From Metellina segmentata (Eukaryota > Arthropoda > Arachnida > Araneae > Tetragnathidae): a stretch of 64,000 bases of DNA. The stretch lies in NCBI GenBank assembly GCA_947359465.1, contig OX375879.1, positions 124,755,409-124,819,408 on the forward strand. Reading direction: 5' to 3'. Below, piece by piece: positions 54,551 through 63,656 of the stretch. The position numbers and the translations under genes are program-made. Under the pieces are notes generated by a model. That model was not told the origin of the DNA. It saw nothing but the letters and a program-made list of their open reading frames with translations, and ran no database searches. The first letter of the stretch is position 1; each line of letters starts with the position of its first letter.

Positions 54551-54668
54551 GAGTGCCTATATAATAAGAGTGGCGACAAGGGGCCAAATTTGGCCCACTG
54601 CGCATGCGTGGCAGCCATTTTTCTACCAGAATGGTCTAAAAGAAGGTTGCTGGGCGAATTAATATATC
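54551..54668. mobile_element. Short TIR element, copy 2, left part
   Basis: Starts GAGTGCCTATATAATAAGAG and follows copy 1 until GGCGAATTAAT, where BEL/Pao element 2 interrupts. It resumes at 60989. Confidence 0.82.
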
Positions 54669-55079
54669 TGATTACACACGCATCACATAGCTCAGAAATA
54701 CATAACAAAAGCAAGTGGACTGTATAAAACTTTAACTTTATTATTTGTGTATGTCACAAAAAAAGAAAAGAAAAAAAACATTTTGATTGTTATTAAAATA
54801 CATCCATTTTTTTGAAGAGGGGTACTCAGCGTTGGAACTGAAGCAACTGAAGCCACCGAAGGAAGGAGCTCTCGGAGGGATGAATTTCCATTCAATTCCT
54901 TCAGCAGATAAAAAACCTGCTAGTTGCTCGTCTGGCTCTTTAACCAGTTTCAAGAGCCTTCACACACATTGAGAATACAACTCGCGGCACGGGCGTGGCC
55001 GCAACGGAATATACAAAAAATAGGACCAGCGCCATCTATCGGCGAATTCATCAGTACAGAGGGAGAGCATGCGTAAACA
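54669..55079 (-). repeat. 3' LTR of BEL/Pao element 2 with a chimeric insert
   Basis: Left and right parts match the 192-bp LTR at 60797. About 54736-54959 is foreign: 54739-54833 copies 53883-53977, a filler of about 18 bp follows, and 54853-54958 copies 55732-55837 from the element's own integrase gene. Confidence 0.88.
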
Positions 55080-55183
55080 TTCTCCCCCCGTTGAAATGTA
55101 AGAGACATTCAACAAAAACTACAAAAAAAGATTACAAGTTTTAAAAAGACAATAATACAAACACATTACACAAATAAATTCTT

Positions 55184-55771
55184 TCAATCTGGCATGGGTA
55201 ACACACACACGCGGGAGATGGCTCGTTTGTACACACCATATTGTGTTCTCACTTTCACGACCCTTACCAAGTTATCATTACCACGGTACAGTTCTGTTAC
55301 TCTTCCCAAAGGCCACTTGAAGGTAGGCATGTTGTCCTCTACGAGGACGACCAGGTCACCGACCTTCACGTTGTCCTTTTTAAATAACCATTTGTTACGT
55401 TGTTGTAACTCACTTAGGTAGTTACGATGCCATTTATTCCAAACGAGTTGTACTAGACGAGTCACCCTTTGCCACCTTTTTAAGGCATTTTCGTTCACTT
55501 TAGTTAAATCAGGTTCAACGATAGAATTAATTGATCTGCCTATGAGAAAGTGAGCAGGAGTTAATGCACTTAAATCATCCTCATTGCTCGATAAAGGGCA
55601 CAAGGGTCTGGAATTCAGAACTCCCTCAATTTGAACACTTACGGTCAAAAGTTCCTCGTACGTCAAATTTGCTCCGCTCACGACTCTTTTAAAATGGTAC
55701 TTCACACAGATTTTACTGCAGCTTCCCACAAGCCACCGAAGGAAGGAGCTCTCGGAGGGATGAATTTCCAT
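55184..55771 (-). CDS. BEL/Pao integrase C-terminal region (DUF5641)
   Basis: 195 codons. Starts as a frame shadow, then KYHFKRVVSGANLTYEELLT continues the integrase after a one-base frame change near 55705. It holds VLNSRPLCPL, LTPAHFLIGRS, RWQRVTRLVQLVWNKWHRNY and the DUF5641 block VKVGDLVVLVEDN ... WPLGRVTELYRG, the usual C-terminus of BEL/Pao pol. It ends normally at 55184 about 105 bp before the LTR. Confidence 0.87.
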   Translation of the reverse strand: MEIHPSESSFLRWLVGSCSKICVKYHFKRVVSGANLTYEELLTVSVQIEGVLNSRPLCPLSSNEDDLSALTPAHFLIGRSINSIVEPDLTKVNENALKRWQRVTRLVQLVWNKWHRNYLSELQQRNKWLFKKDNVKVGDLVVLVEDNMPTFKWPLGRVTELYRGNDNLVRVVKVRTQYGVYKRAISRVCVLPMPD

Positions 55772-57762
55772 TCAATTCCTTCAGCAGATAAAAAACCTGC
55801 TAGTTGCTCGTCTGGCTCTTTAACCAGTTTCAAGAGCCTCTTGATTTCCTGATTAGCTCCAACAAAATTTTTGCCATTGTCCGAGTACAATGTGGCACAT
55901 TTGCCTCTACGGCTAAAAAATCTTTTTAGGGTAGCAATAAATGCCTCAGATGTGAGGTCCGACACAATTTCGACATGAATAGCTTTGGTAACAAAACACA
56001 CAAATATACACATATAGATCTTATGCAGGACACCCTTTCTTTGGTTGCGATATCTGACCATAAATGGTCCACAAAAATCTACTCCAGAGCAGTTAAAGGG
56101 ATAATCGGGAACTACTCTGTCCCGGGGAAGATTACCCATTAACTGTGACATCACATTTGGTTTTGTTTTAAAACATATTATACACTCATGTACAATTTTT
56201 CTGCACAGAGAACGACCATTCAAAGGCCAAAACTTTTCTCTTACACAGTGCAGAAGTGTAGATGCACCAATATGAAGGTTTTTCTTATGAAAATACACAA
56301 TTATTTGGTTTGTCACCTTATGATTACTAGGCAAGATTGCAGGGTATTTGTTATCATATGGTAGATTTGAATTTTCCAGGCGTCCACCTACCCGCACTAC
56401 ACCATCACTATCAAGAAAAGGATTTAAATTCCTTAACTTACTGTTAGGTAGGACGCTTTTCTGGCGTTGGAGGTTCCTAATCTCAGTGGAAAAAACCTCC
56501 TTTTGGACCATTCGGATCAAGCATTTTTGAGCTTGGTCCAACTCTGAGGCACCAAGCGGGCCAGACACTATTACATTGCACTGTTTCACATTATTTACAA
56601 ATCTTAATACATAACTAAATACACGAAGAACATTCACATAATTATTACTCCTGCACAATAAATCAGATAATAAAGATAATTCGCATGTAGATATACAAAC
56701 ATTAAACACCGCCATATCAGACTCCAAATTCGTTTTTAGTTCACATGAGAACTCTGAATCATTCATAAGGGTTGAATTGGGTTGCTCACTGGATGTCTCA
56801 CCTCGTTGAAGGAATGGCGGGCCATTCCACCACAATTCCATCTCTGGAAGGTCACGAGGGCCTAGCCCACGCGAAATCACATCCGCAGGATTCAGAGCTG
56901 ATGGCACATGATTCCACTGACAGTTTTCAGTCAGCCGTTGCACTTTAGACACGCGGTTGGCGATGAAGGTCTTAAGACGGTTCGCAGGTGTGTTCAACCA
57001 CGCAAGGGCGATCGTCGAGTCCGTATGTAGCACAACGTCGATCTCCAAACGTAGAGAAGCACGAACTTTCTCCACTAGCTGAGCCAAGAGAACACAAGCG
57101 CAGAGTTCCAGCCGTGGAATGGAAATCACTCTAATGGGTGCCACGCGGGACTTGCTTGCCAAAATGGTAGTTCTCGCAGTATCAGTTCGATGGAAGCACT
57201 GTAGGTATACGACTGCTCCGTATGCTGCTTCGGATGCATCTGCAAAGCCTTGAAGGACGATTCTTAAACAACCGTCGGTCAATATGTATCTCTGAATTTT
57301 AACCTGCTCGATGCACTTCAAGGTTGTCACAAATTCGCTCCACTCTTCGGCGATTGGATCGGGAAGCACATCATCCCAATCTAGCTTCTGCTGCCACAGC
57401 CGCTGCAGAAGAATCTTGGCTTTCGTTATCACTGGGCCTAAGAAACCAAGGGGGTCATACAGCCTGGCGATCACACTTAGCACTTCACGCCTGGTGTATG
57501 ACGGTCGACTAGAAATTGACACCTTGAAGACGAACTGATCTTGAACCGGCTTCCAGCTGATGCCCAACGTCTTCACAGAGAACTCCGTGTCAACAGTGAA
57601 CGGATGTTCAACATCAGATGACAAAGAGCTGTTCAGCAATTCATGGGAATTGGAAGACCACTTGTGAAGAGTCATTCCGCACGACTGCAAGGCATCTCGC
57701 AGCTGTGATTGTAGTTCTCGGGCGGTCTCTAGGTCAGGCGCCCCAGTCACGATGTCGTCCAT
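55702..57762 (-). CDS. BEL/Pao RT end, RNase H and integrase core
   Basis: A 686-codon frame whose first residue is the Met of the YMDD catalytic box (MDDIVTGA); the frame is open upstream to a stop at 57862. Next come RYDPLGFLGPV-type connection, RNase H (GFADASEAAYGAVVYLQ and VLHTDSTIALAWLN), the integrase zinc region (ECIICFKTKP), and the DDE core: VDFCGPF (D), LYSDNGKNFVGAN (D), FGGLWEAAVKS (E). All catalytic residues are present. It ends at a frameshift after the catalytic Glu, with the C-terminal domain in the overlapping frame 55184-55771. Segment 55732-55837 is the source of part of the LTR insert. Confidence 0.9.
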   Translation of the reverse strand: MDDIVTGAPDLETARELQSQLRDALQSCGMTLHKWSSNSHELLNSSLSSDVEHPFTVDTEFSVKTLGISWKPVQDQFVFKVSISSRPSYTRREVLSVIARLYDPLGFLGPVITKAKILLQRLWQQKLDWDDVLPDPIAEEWSEFVTTLKCIEQVKIQRYILTDGCLRIVLQGFADASEAAYGAVVYLQCFHRTDTARTTILASKSRVAPIRVISIPRLELCACVLLAQLVEKVRASLRLEIDVVLHTDSTIALAWLNTPANRLKTFIANRVSKVQRLTENCQWNHVPSALNPADVISRGLGPRDLPEMELWWNGPPFLQRGETSSEQPNSTLMNDSEFSCELKTNLESDMAVFNVCISTCELSLLSDLLCRSNNYVNVLRVFSYVLRFVNNVKQCNVIVSGPLGASELDQAQKCLIRMVQKEVFSTEIRNLQRQKSVLPNSKLRNLNPFLDSDGVVRVGGRLENSNLPYDNKYPAILPSNHKVTNQIIVYFHKKNLHIGASTLLHCVREKFWPLNGRSLCRKIVHECIICFKTKPNVMSQLMGNLPRDRVVPDYPFNCSGVDFCGPFMVRYRNQRKGVLHKIYMCIFVCFVTKAIHVEIVSDLTSEAFIATLKRFFSRRGKCATLYSDNGKNFVGANQEIKRLLKLVKEPDEQLAGFLSAEGIEWKFIPPRAPSFGGLWEAAVKSV

Positions 57763-57861
57763 GTAGGTGTCGTGCAGCAGAACTTCAGAAGCCAGAGGAA
57801 ATCTCGATTTCTCATCCTTGGCTAGCTGCTGCAGGGTTCTTATGGAAAGGAAGGGTGCATT

Positions 57862-58506
57862 TTACGTGCCATAAGTGACAGTTTTTAAACGGTAAGTTAA
57901 AACCTCCTCGTTGACACCAGTCTTCCACACTATTCTCTGAAGATCTCGTTGTTCTGGATCGATGAGGATCTGCCGATACATTTTTTGACTGTCGGTGGTG
58001 AAGGCAAACTTGTGTCTCCGAAACCGCGTAACTGTTTCGAAGACGTCCTCAGTGACTTCTCCCTTCATCAGAACGTCATTCAGACTTATGCCTGTTGTGG
58101 TAGGTGCCGAGGCATTAAAGACAACTCTCAGCTTAGTTGTCAGTTTATCAGGGCGTAGAACGCCATGATGGGGTATGTAGTAGTGTATGTCCATATGACC
58201 CAATTCCTCATACTCCCTCAAAAAATCCGTATACAACGACAAATACTCGGAATCCCTAGACAAGCGCTTCCACAACGAATTACGCCGCCTCACAGCAATC
58301 TCTTTAGAATTTCCTAATCACGACGGATCTTTACTCAAGGGCATTGCTACTACATATCTACCCTCCTCATCTCTTCTATGGGTACGAACGAAGTGATCCT
58401 CACACAACGATGCCTCTGTATTCCCTGTCCGCTCCATATCAACGTTTTCGATTTCCCAAAATTGCTTCAATGTTTTATTTAGGTCATCATCAAGAATTAC
58501 CCACAA
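57862..58506 (-). pseudogene. BEL/Pao RT N-terminal part, two stops
   Basis: From 58506: LDDDLNKTLKQFWEIENVD, then RRDEEGRYVVAMPL, the usual Pao linker before RT. A stop at 58318 precedes RRRNSLWKRLSRDSEYLSLY, MDIHYYIPHHGVLRPDKLTT, LRVVFNASAPTTTGISLNDV and DSQKMYRQILIDPEQRDLQR (first catalytic aspartate; related elements have D-I-x-K-M). It stops at TAA 57862 in TVTYGT-stop-NAPFL. Both parts and the 57762 frame share one phase, so only point stops separate them. Confidence 0.87.
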
Positions 58507-59014
58507 TGAACGCGATTATCCGCTACCTGATCAACACTCCCACTTGCAACGTAACCAAACACCGTATTCTGCAACAATAACTGCGAATCTTGGGCATAGA
58601 TTTGTCCAGGCCTCAACAATTCATAAAAAATCTCTGCACCCAGCAACATGTCAATTTTACCTGGGACATTGAAACTATGATCAGCTAATGAAACGAATTC
58701 TGATACGTCAACACACACATTAATTACCTTGCTTGGAATGAGATCGGTTATCTTGTTCACCACTAACATAGACAATTCTCTCTCGTAACTCTTATCCTGT
58801 TCGTTACCGAAGTCCACACATAATTATTAACAACCATTGTTGCGTCATTAACACACGAAACCATGGTATTTATTTTATCCATTTTGAATTGCAACCTTTC
58901 TGCACATGCCTTAGTGCACAGACAAGATTGGGACCAGACATCCAGAAGGCATCGCACTTCGATCCACTCTGAATACTTATTTTTGACTAGAGCTCGAACA
59001 GTACTCAACAACAC
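58497..59014 (-). pseudogene. BEL/Pao protease (DUF1758), frameshifted
   Basis: Frame 59014-58763 carries VRCLLDVWSQSCLCTKACAE. The active site normally reads D-x-G-S, here D-V-W-S, so the glycine is replaced by tryptophan. After a frame change near 58815 the second half (58817-58497) has PSKVINVCVDVSEFVSLADH, PGKIDMLLGAEIFYELLRPG and LLLQNTVFGYVASG, the DUF1758 end. Non-functional. Confidence 0.85.
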
Positions 59015-59236
59015 AGTTTTGGTTTTGTTTTGCTCGAAACTTGTTGCGACTATTTGGGGTTGGGAAACTACCTCCGCCTCCCCTACCCTACCGCTCTGCC
59101 TCGGAAGAAACTGAGCAGGTGCATTTGTTTGTGAATTAGGGTTGCCGGAAACTGAGTCCTCTTCACGCGGAAAATGAATCAGCTGATTGTGGGGTTGGCC
59201 ACAGAAACAGTTTCTTACTGAACGGCATTCACGAAG

Positions 59237-60394
59237 TTAGTGTGGCAAAAAGCAACGAAAGCACAATTTATTCCGCTTTACCACATCCGCTCTTTCCCAA
59301 ACTGACAGCCTCTTAAATTGGGGGCACGTGTAAAGAGGATGAACCACATTTTTACAACTAACACAATTTGCACATTTTTCTTCAGACATGAATACTTTAG
59401 TTAAATTCTTATCCTCACGCCAATTAGGATTTTTCTGCCATTTACTCGTATATCCTCGAAATCCTCTCGTTTCCACTGCTACATTTCTACTGACTAACTC
59501 ATTTTTGCATTTACCTCTCGATGATAAGTAAATGTCGCACTCCCGACCAAGTTGCTGAGGTTTGAAAAAGGTCTCGCCCTGTTTTACCCCAATGTGAGTC
59601 ATTAATTCCCGATCAAGCGTTTCGAAAATCTTATTGGAAACCATGAGCTCGCACAGGGATTTGAATTCTGTTACCTTGCGCAACTGACAATAATAGTCAA
59701 ACGATGCGCACAACCGAGAAGCAAACTGCACATAATTCTCAGATGGTAACTTCTGGGCCTTTTTAAAGTTGCTCAGGCATTCCTGGGGGGTGGGTTCAAA
59801 TTCCTTCAACATTAAACCTTTTATTTTCTCGTAATTACCTAATTCCTCCTGACTCACATACACTAGCAAGTTATTTACCTTTTCGCCCAAAATATTCAAA
59901 AGAATCTCTGCTTTCAATTCGTTAGAAACTGATTTGGTTTGGAATGCCTTTTCCAACGAATGGAAAAACAGATTAAACGATTCTGCTTTAACAGGCACTG
60001 GAATGGTCAAGATTTTAATGCTATTGATTAATCGTTCCAGATTAACAGTTGAGGGAGTCGGTTCAATGCCTTCTGTAGTTAGGGATGTGTTCACTGAATT
60101 TCTTTTCGCGTTCGCAATTTCTAGCTCTTTTTCTAATTGGGATAATTTTAATCTCTCCAATTCTATTTTTGTTTCACTATTTAATTTATCCCTTTCATTT
60201 TCCAAGTACACTTTCCTTTCTTCTAAAATATTATCAATAAGACAACGCAGAAATTCACTATCATTTTTGTACACATCACTAGATTCAATCAACTTCTTAA
60301 GCTGTATTACTTTTGCATTGTCCGGTATCGTTAAGTCCAATTCTTCCGCAACCAGAATTAGCTCATCCTTTTTTAAGTTCAATTTGACTGCCAT
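59237..60394 (-). CDS. BEL/Pao gag with zinc knuckles
   Basis: 385 codons from ATG 60394. An N-terminal charged helix (ERKVYLENERDKLNSE, KLSQLEKELEIANAKR, a coiled coil) is followed by a capsid-like region (FNLFFHSLEKAFQTK, ILGEKVNNLLVYV, FKKAQKLPSENYVQFASRL), a linker, CANCVSCKNVVHPLYTCPQF, and the start of a second cysteine cluster, CFRCFLPH, where TAA interrupts. The next codons continue the cluster (LRECRSVRNCFCGQPHNQL) in the same frame, so the stop is a point mutation and gag-pol was one open frame. Confidence 0.87.
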   Translation of the reverse strand: MAVKLNLKKDELILVAEELDLTIPDNAKVIQLKKLIESSDVYKNDSEFLRCLIDNILEERKVYLENERDKLNSETKIELERLKLSQLEKELEIANAKRNSVNTSLTTEGIEPTPSTVNLERLINSIKILTIPVPVKAESFNLFFHSLEKAFQTKSVSNELKAEILLNILGEKVNNLLVYVSQEELGNYEKIKGLMLKEFEPTPQECLSNFKKAQKLPSENYVQFASRLCASFDYYCQLRKVTEFKSLCELMVSNKIFETLDRELMTHIGVKQGETFFKPQQLGRECDIYLSSRGKCKNELVSRNVAVETRGFRGYTSKWQKNPNWREDKNLTKVFMSEEKCANCVSCKNVVHPLYTCPQFKRLSVWERADVVKRNKLCFRCFLPH

Positions 60395-60396
60395 TA

Positions 60397-60796
60397 TTTA
60401 AATTAATTCCTACAACTATTCATAAAATAAGACACATTTACACTATACACCTCTAAATTTAAACTCAACAAATACTACCGAATAAAAGCACAACAATACA
60501 AAACGAAACAAGACTACCATATAACTAATTCAAACTAACCCACACTTGAAAAACCAACTGCAATCACAATTTTTACACTAACTAGCACAAATCTAATTCA
60601 ACTTTTTTACCTCAAAGTTCGATATCCGAGTCACTAAATCACTTCAGATCACGTATTTGAAGGTATCACAATTCACTGAGGACGCAACAAAATTCGATGT
60701 CCCACATCACAATTTATGCAGAAACACACAATTCCGATTCGAAGATACTCAATCCACAGATCACTGAATTTCCTCACGGGTCGGAGGACCAAAATA
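60397..60796. other. BEL/Pao element 2 leader
   Basis: AT-rich untranslated leader. Next to the 5' LTR the minus strand reads TTGGTCCTCCGACCCG, a plausible tRNA primer site. Confidence 0.65.
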
Positions 60797-60988
60797 TGAT
60801 TACACACACATCACATAGCTCAGAAATACATAACAAAAGCAAGTGGACTGTATAAAACTTTACTATTCTCCACACACATTGAGAATGCACTCGCGGCACG
60901 GGCGTGGCCGCAACGGAATATACAAAAAATAGGACCAGCGCCATCTATCGGCGAATTCATCAGTACTGAGGGAGAGCATGCGTAAACA
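60797..60988 (-). repeat. 5' LTR of BEL/Pao element 2
   Basis: 192 bp, ends TGATTACACAC and GCGTAAACA as read on +, without the insert found in the other LTR. Confidence 0.9.
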
Positions 60989-61317
60989 ATATCATTTCAA
61001 GAAAAACAAAAAGCATATGATTGTTATAATATGGATACATTCGGTATAAATGAATCATATAAACGCTCAATTACATGCGTAATTGATGAGATGGATTGCA
61101 CAACGCGCTAACTTAGATTGCGGGAAACACCGCGTTGTTCAAAAAACGCTATTTACTTAAAAAGTCTTCAAATTTATACTGACAAAACTCAAAAATAATA
61201 ATAAATAAATATTCTAGAACAAGAAATGGAACATGAATAAGCTATATTTTCTTTTTTATTTAATGTACACACGTTTTTATCGAACACACAAAAAGTTCCC
61301 ATGTTAAGTCTACGTTT
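60989..61317. mobile_element. Short TIR element, copy 2, right part
   Basis: Continues copy 2 (ATCATTTCAAG..., GGAAACACCGCGTTGTTC) and parallels 54124-54442 of copy 1 until CATGTTAAGTCTACG, where BEL/Pao element 3 begins. The right terminal repeat is outside the window. Confidence 0.8.
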
Positions 61318-61579
61318 TGGGTGAGCAACACACCGGTAACTCTAGGTTCGAATATAAGAATTTATTCTCATCAAGCATTAATCTATATACAATTCAGCTG
61401 GAGACAAAAATACGAGCGTCAATTCCATCGTAATACATATCGCATACTACGCATTAAAGTTCTGAGTTATTACACAACAGCAGGCAATCGCCCGATCGGA
61501 CGAACCGTGGCGCCTCATGTTTGAAAGAGGAAATGGTTTGTTTTACTTACTTTCTCCAAACGATATTCAACAATCAACA
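61318..61579 (-). repeat. Probable 3' LTR of BEL/Pao element 3
   Basis: 262 bp; begins TGGGTGAGC and ends ATCAACA as read on +. Only one copy is in the window, so the call rests on its ends, the adjacent polypurine tract and the neighbouring pol. Confidence 0.7.
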
Positions 61580-61686
61580 TTCTCCCACCTTGAGTTGATT
61601 GACAATCAATTCAACTCCTAAGGCTTTTAACACTTTTCACATTAAGTTCCAGAAAAGTCAGAATTAAAGTTATGGGAAAGTCACTG

Positions 61687-62058
61687 TTACAAGTCCAGCT
61701 TTCTAGGTACTTTGATCATCCGTCCACTACGTGTTATAGTTCCTTCTTCCTTCGTAGGGGTAGGTTGGATACCAGTGTTCGTAAGAGGACGACGACGATC
61801 ACTTATCCACGTTGAAGACACTTCTAGAGGATACAGTCTCTGGATAGGTCTTAACAACTGTGTCGTAGCGGTCTGCAAGCGTACCAGTCGAGTGATGTTT
61901 TCTTTTCCAGGCAAAAGTTCTATAACCCGACCCAAAATCCATTCTACTCGTTTGGTATTATCACTTCCAATAACAGGAAAAGATCTCGATACCAGCGTAA
62001 AAATTCCTCTCTTGTTGATGAATCGATTTCCATATCCCAAGATATCCCAGTTTTCCAC
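61687..62058 (-). CDS. BEL/Pao integrase C-terminal (DUF5641) remnant
   Basis: The first 35 codons are an out-of-frame reading of RT. From RVEWILGRVIELLPGKENIT the true DUF5641 end begins, followed by RLVRLQTATTQLLRPIQRLY and a basic tail (RSGRMIKVPRK). It is fused to RT by a deletion at about 61970, so no integrase core precedes it. Confidence 0.82.
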   Translation of the reverse strand: MENWDILGYGNRFINKRGIFTLVSRSFPVIGSDNTKRVEWILGRVIELLPGKENITRLVRLQTATTQLLRPIQRLYPLEVSSTWISDRRRPLTNTGIQPTPTKEEGTITRSGRMIKVPRKLDL

Positions 62059-62408
62059 ATTTTTTGTAACAAGAGCTTGGGAAACAAGGAAACTGGGCAG
62101 ATCACACCAATGGGATCGAACACCTTATTAGCTACAGAGAGTATGGTTCTCTTTGTGATCATTGTTAAATTATAGTTCTCCAGCCAGTTCAAATTAACAG
62201 TCAAAGTGTCTTTGGTTCGATTCCAAGACAATCCTAATACTGGGGAAACATCATCTGATTGTTGATCACCAGAATATTGCCAGTCTCTGAGATTAAATTT
62301 CCCTTCTGCTAATACAGCTGTAGACTCTTTAATAAATTCTATTAACTCCTCCTTTTTGTCGACACTTGTGACGACATTATCTACATAAAAACTATTGAGG
62401 AGTTTCAT
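61944..62408 (-). pseudogene. BEL/Pao RT, C-terminal half, with YVDN box
   Basis: NSFYVDNVVTSVDKKEELIE holds the catalytic box; the second aspartate of Y-V-D-D is Asn. Then KFNLRDWQYSGDQ, VLGLSWNRTKDTLTVN, VANKVFDPIGVICPVSLF and MWKTGISWDMEIDSSTREEF lead to IPNE and a stop where the deletion fuses it to DUF5641. Confidence 0.85.
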
Positions 62409-62435
62409 TACTAATTGCTTGTTGTAGAAAGGATT

Positions 62436-63656
62436 TTATAAATACCTTTTCAAGTGGTAGTCAAGAACAAATCCAAGTAGAAAAGGGCTGCTTTTCACTC
62501 CAAAAACCACACGTGAATGGCGGAAAATCTTTAATTTCTTCTCATCTTCATGACTCCACCACAAGAATCGAAGATAGTCTCTGTCTTCAGGTCTTATACT
62601 AATCTGCAGAAAAGCTTTCTCAATGTCCGAAATGACTCCATATCTGTGTTTCCGAAATCTGAGAAGAATCGAGGGAATAAGCTCTATCAAATTTGGGCCA
62701 GATTCAAGACATTGGTTTAAAGAGAGCTGAAACTTTTCTCTTGCAGAAGCATCGAACACAGGGCGCACCTTTGTAGTACTGTTTTCTTTTACTACGGGCC
62801 TGTGTGGTAAGTAATGTCCATAGTCAATTGCTTCATCTGTAGGTACCTCTTCAATTATTCCTAGTTCTTTCCATTCTGTCAGAACTTTATCATACCTATC
62901 AAACAAATTTTTAGAGTGAAGTTTTCGAGTTGTTGACTCCAGTCTTTTTAACGCCAAGATCTGAGATGTGGGAAGGTGACGATAACCATCTGCCCAGGGT
63001 AGAGAAACCTCATAACGCCCTTCTTCATTGATTGAAATAGTTTCTTGAAATTGAGTCTTGATTTGAAACTCTATATCTTCCTTGGACTTTTTTGAAACAG
63101 AGTCAGTTATGCCAATAACGTCTAGACTCCAGAGGTCAGTGATAGTTGCTTCTTTTACAAACATCGATGTTACTACCATTGCTGAATTTTCATAAGTCTT
63201 TAAAGGAGACTTCCCCATTAAAGTCCATCCTAATTCAGTTTCAATGGCAACTAATCCACATGAAAGAACTCTTCGCTGTCCAGTCAACAGTTTTCCAGCA
63301 ACATCAGCACCGAGAAAGATTTCGATTGGTCCTCGATTCTCTTCATCATCAGTTATTGAAATATTCATTGATTTCAATTCTTCTATCCACGGTCCAGACT
63401 TCACAGAGGAAATGTTGTCGCAAATTACGGGTTGATCGAGAACATCAAAATTGCACAGGTATCTGCCGTTCAATTTCCCCAAGTGTACTTTAAAACAATC
63501 ATGTTTCCGTGGGTTAGTTCTTTGACCACCAAAAAGTGAGTGAGTGATTACTTCCTGTCGTAAAGGTTCTAGATGCATTTTGGAAGCAGTACTCTTCAGA
63601 ATATAAGACTTTGAGATCCAGTATCGATTAACACCCGAACACATGAAGAAGAACAC
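62436..63656 (-). CDS. BEL/Pao protease end and RT N-terminal half
   Basis: 406 codons. Starts in the protease (DUF1758: HSLFGGQRTN, then VCDN-type strand, IEIFLGADVAGKLLTGQRRV and LGWTLMGKSP), then the linker (SINEEGRYEVSLPWADGYRH), then RT: YLPHRPVVKENSTTKVRPVF, DASAREKFQLSLNQCL, SDIEKAFLQISIRPEDRDYL (first catalytic aspartate) and VFGVKSSPFLLGFVLDYHL. It ends at a stop at 62436 shortly before the YVDN box. The protease start is in another frame (63596-63949). Confidence 0.87.
   Translation of the reverse strand: MFFFMCSGVNRYWISKSYILKSTASKMHLEPLRQEVITHSLFGGQRTNPRKHDCFKVHLGKLNGRYLCNFDVLDQPVICDNISSVKSGPWIEELKSMNISITDDEENRGPIEIFLGADVAGKLLTGQRRVLSCGLVAIETELGWTLMGKSPLKTYENSAMVVTSMFVKEATITDLWSLDVIGITDSVSKKSKEDIEFQIKTQFQETISINEEGRYEVSLPWADGYRHLPTSQILALKRLESTTRKLHSKNLFDRYDKVLTEWKELGIIEEVPTDEAIDYGHYLPHRPVVKENSTTKVRPVFDASAREKFQLSLNQCLESGPNLIELIPSILLRFRKHRYGVISDIEKAFLQISIRPEDRDYLRFLWWSHEDEKKLKIFRHSRVVFGVKSSPFLLGFVLDYHLKRYL

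Larger units (their letters stand above)
54669..60988 (-). mobile_element. BEL/Pao element 2, nearly complete but inactive
   Basis: Read right to left: 5' LTR (60797-60988), primer site (TGGTCCTCCGACCCG on minus, about 60780-60794), gag (60394-59237), protease (59014-58497), RT (58506-57700), RNase H and integrase (57700-55184), polypurine tract (complement of 55080-55090), 3' LTR (54669-55079). Exact 5-bp duplications ATATC flank it (54664-54668, 60989-60993), inside copy 2 of the short TIR element. Stops at 59237, 58318 and 57862, and frameshifts near 58815, 58500 and 55705 inactivate it. Confidence 0.92.
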
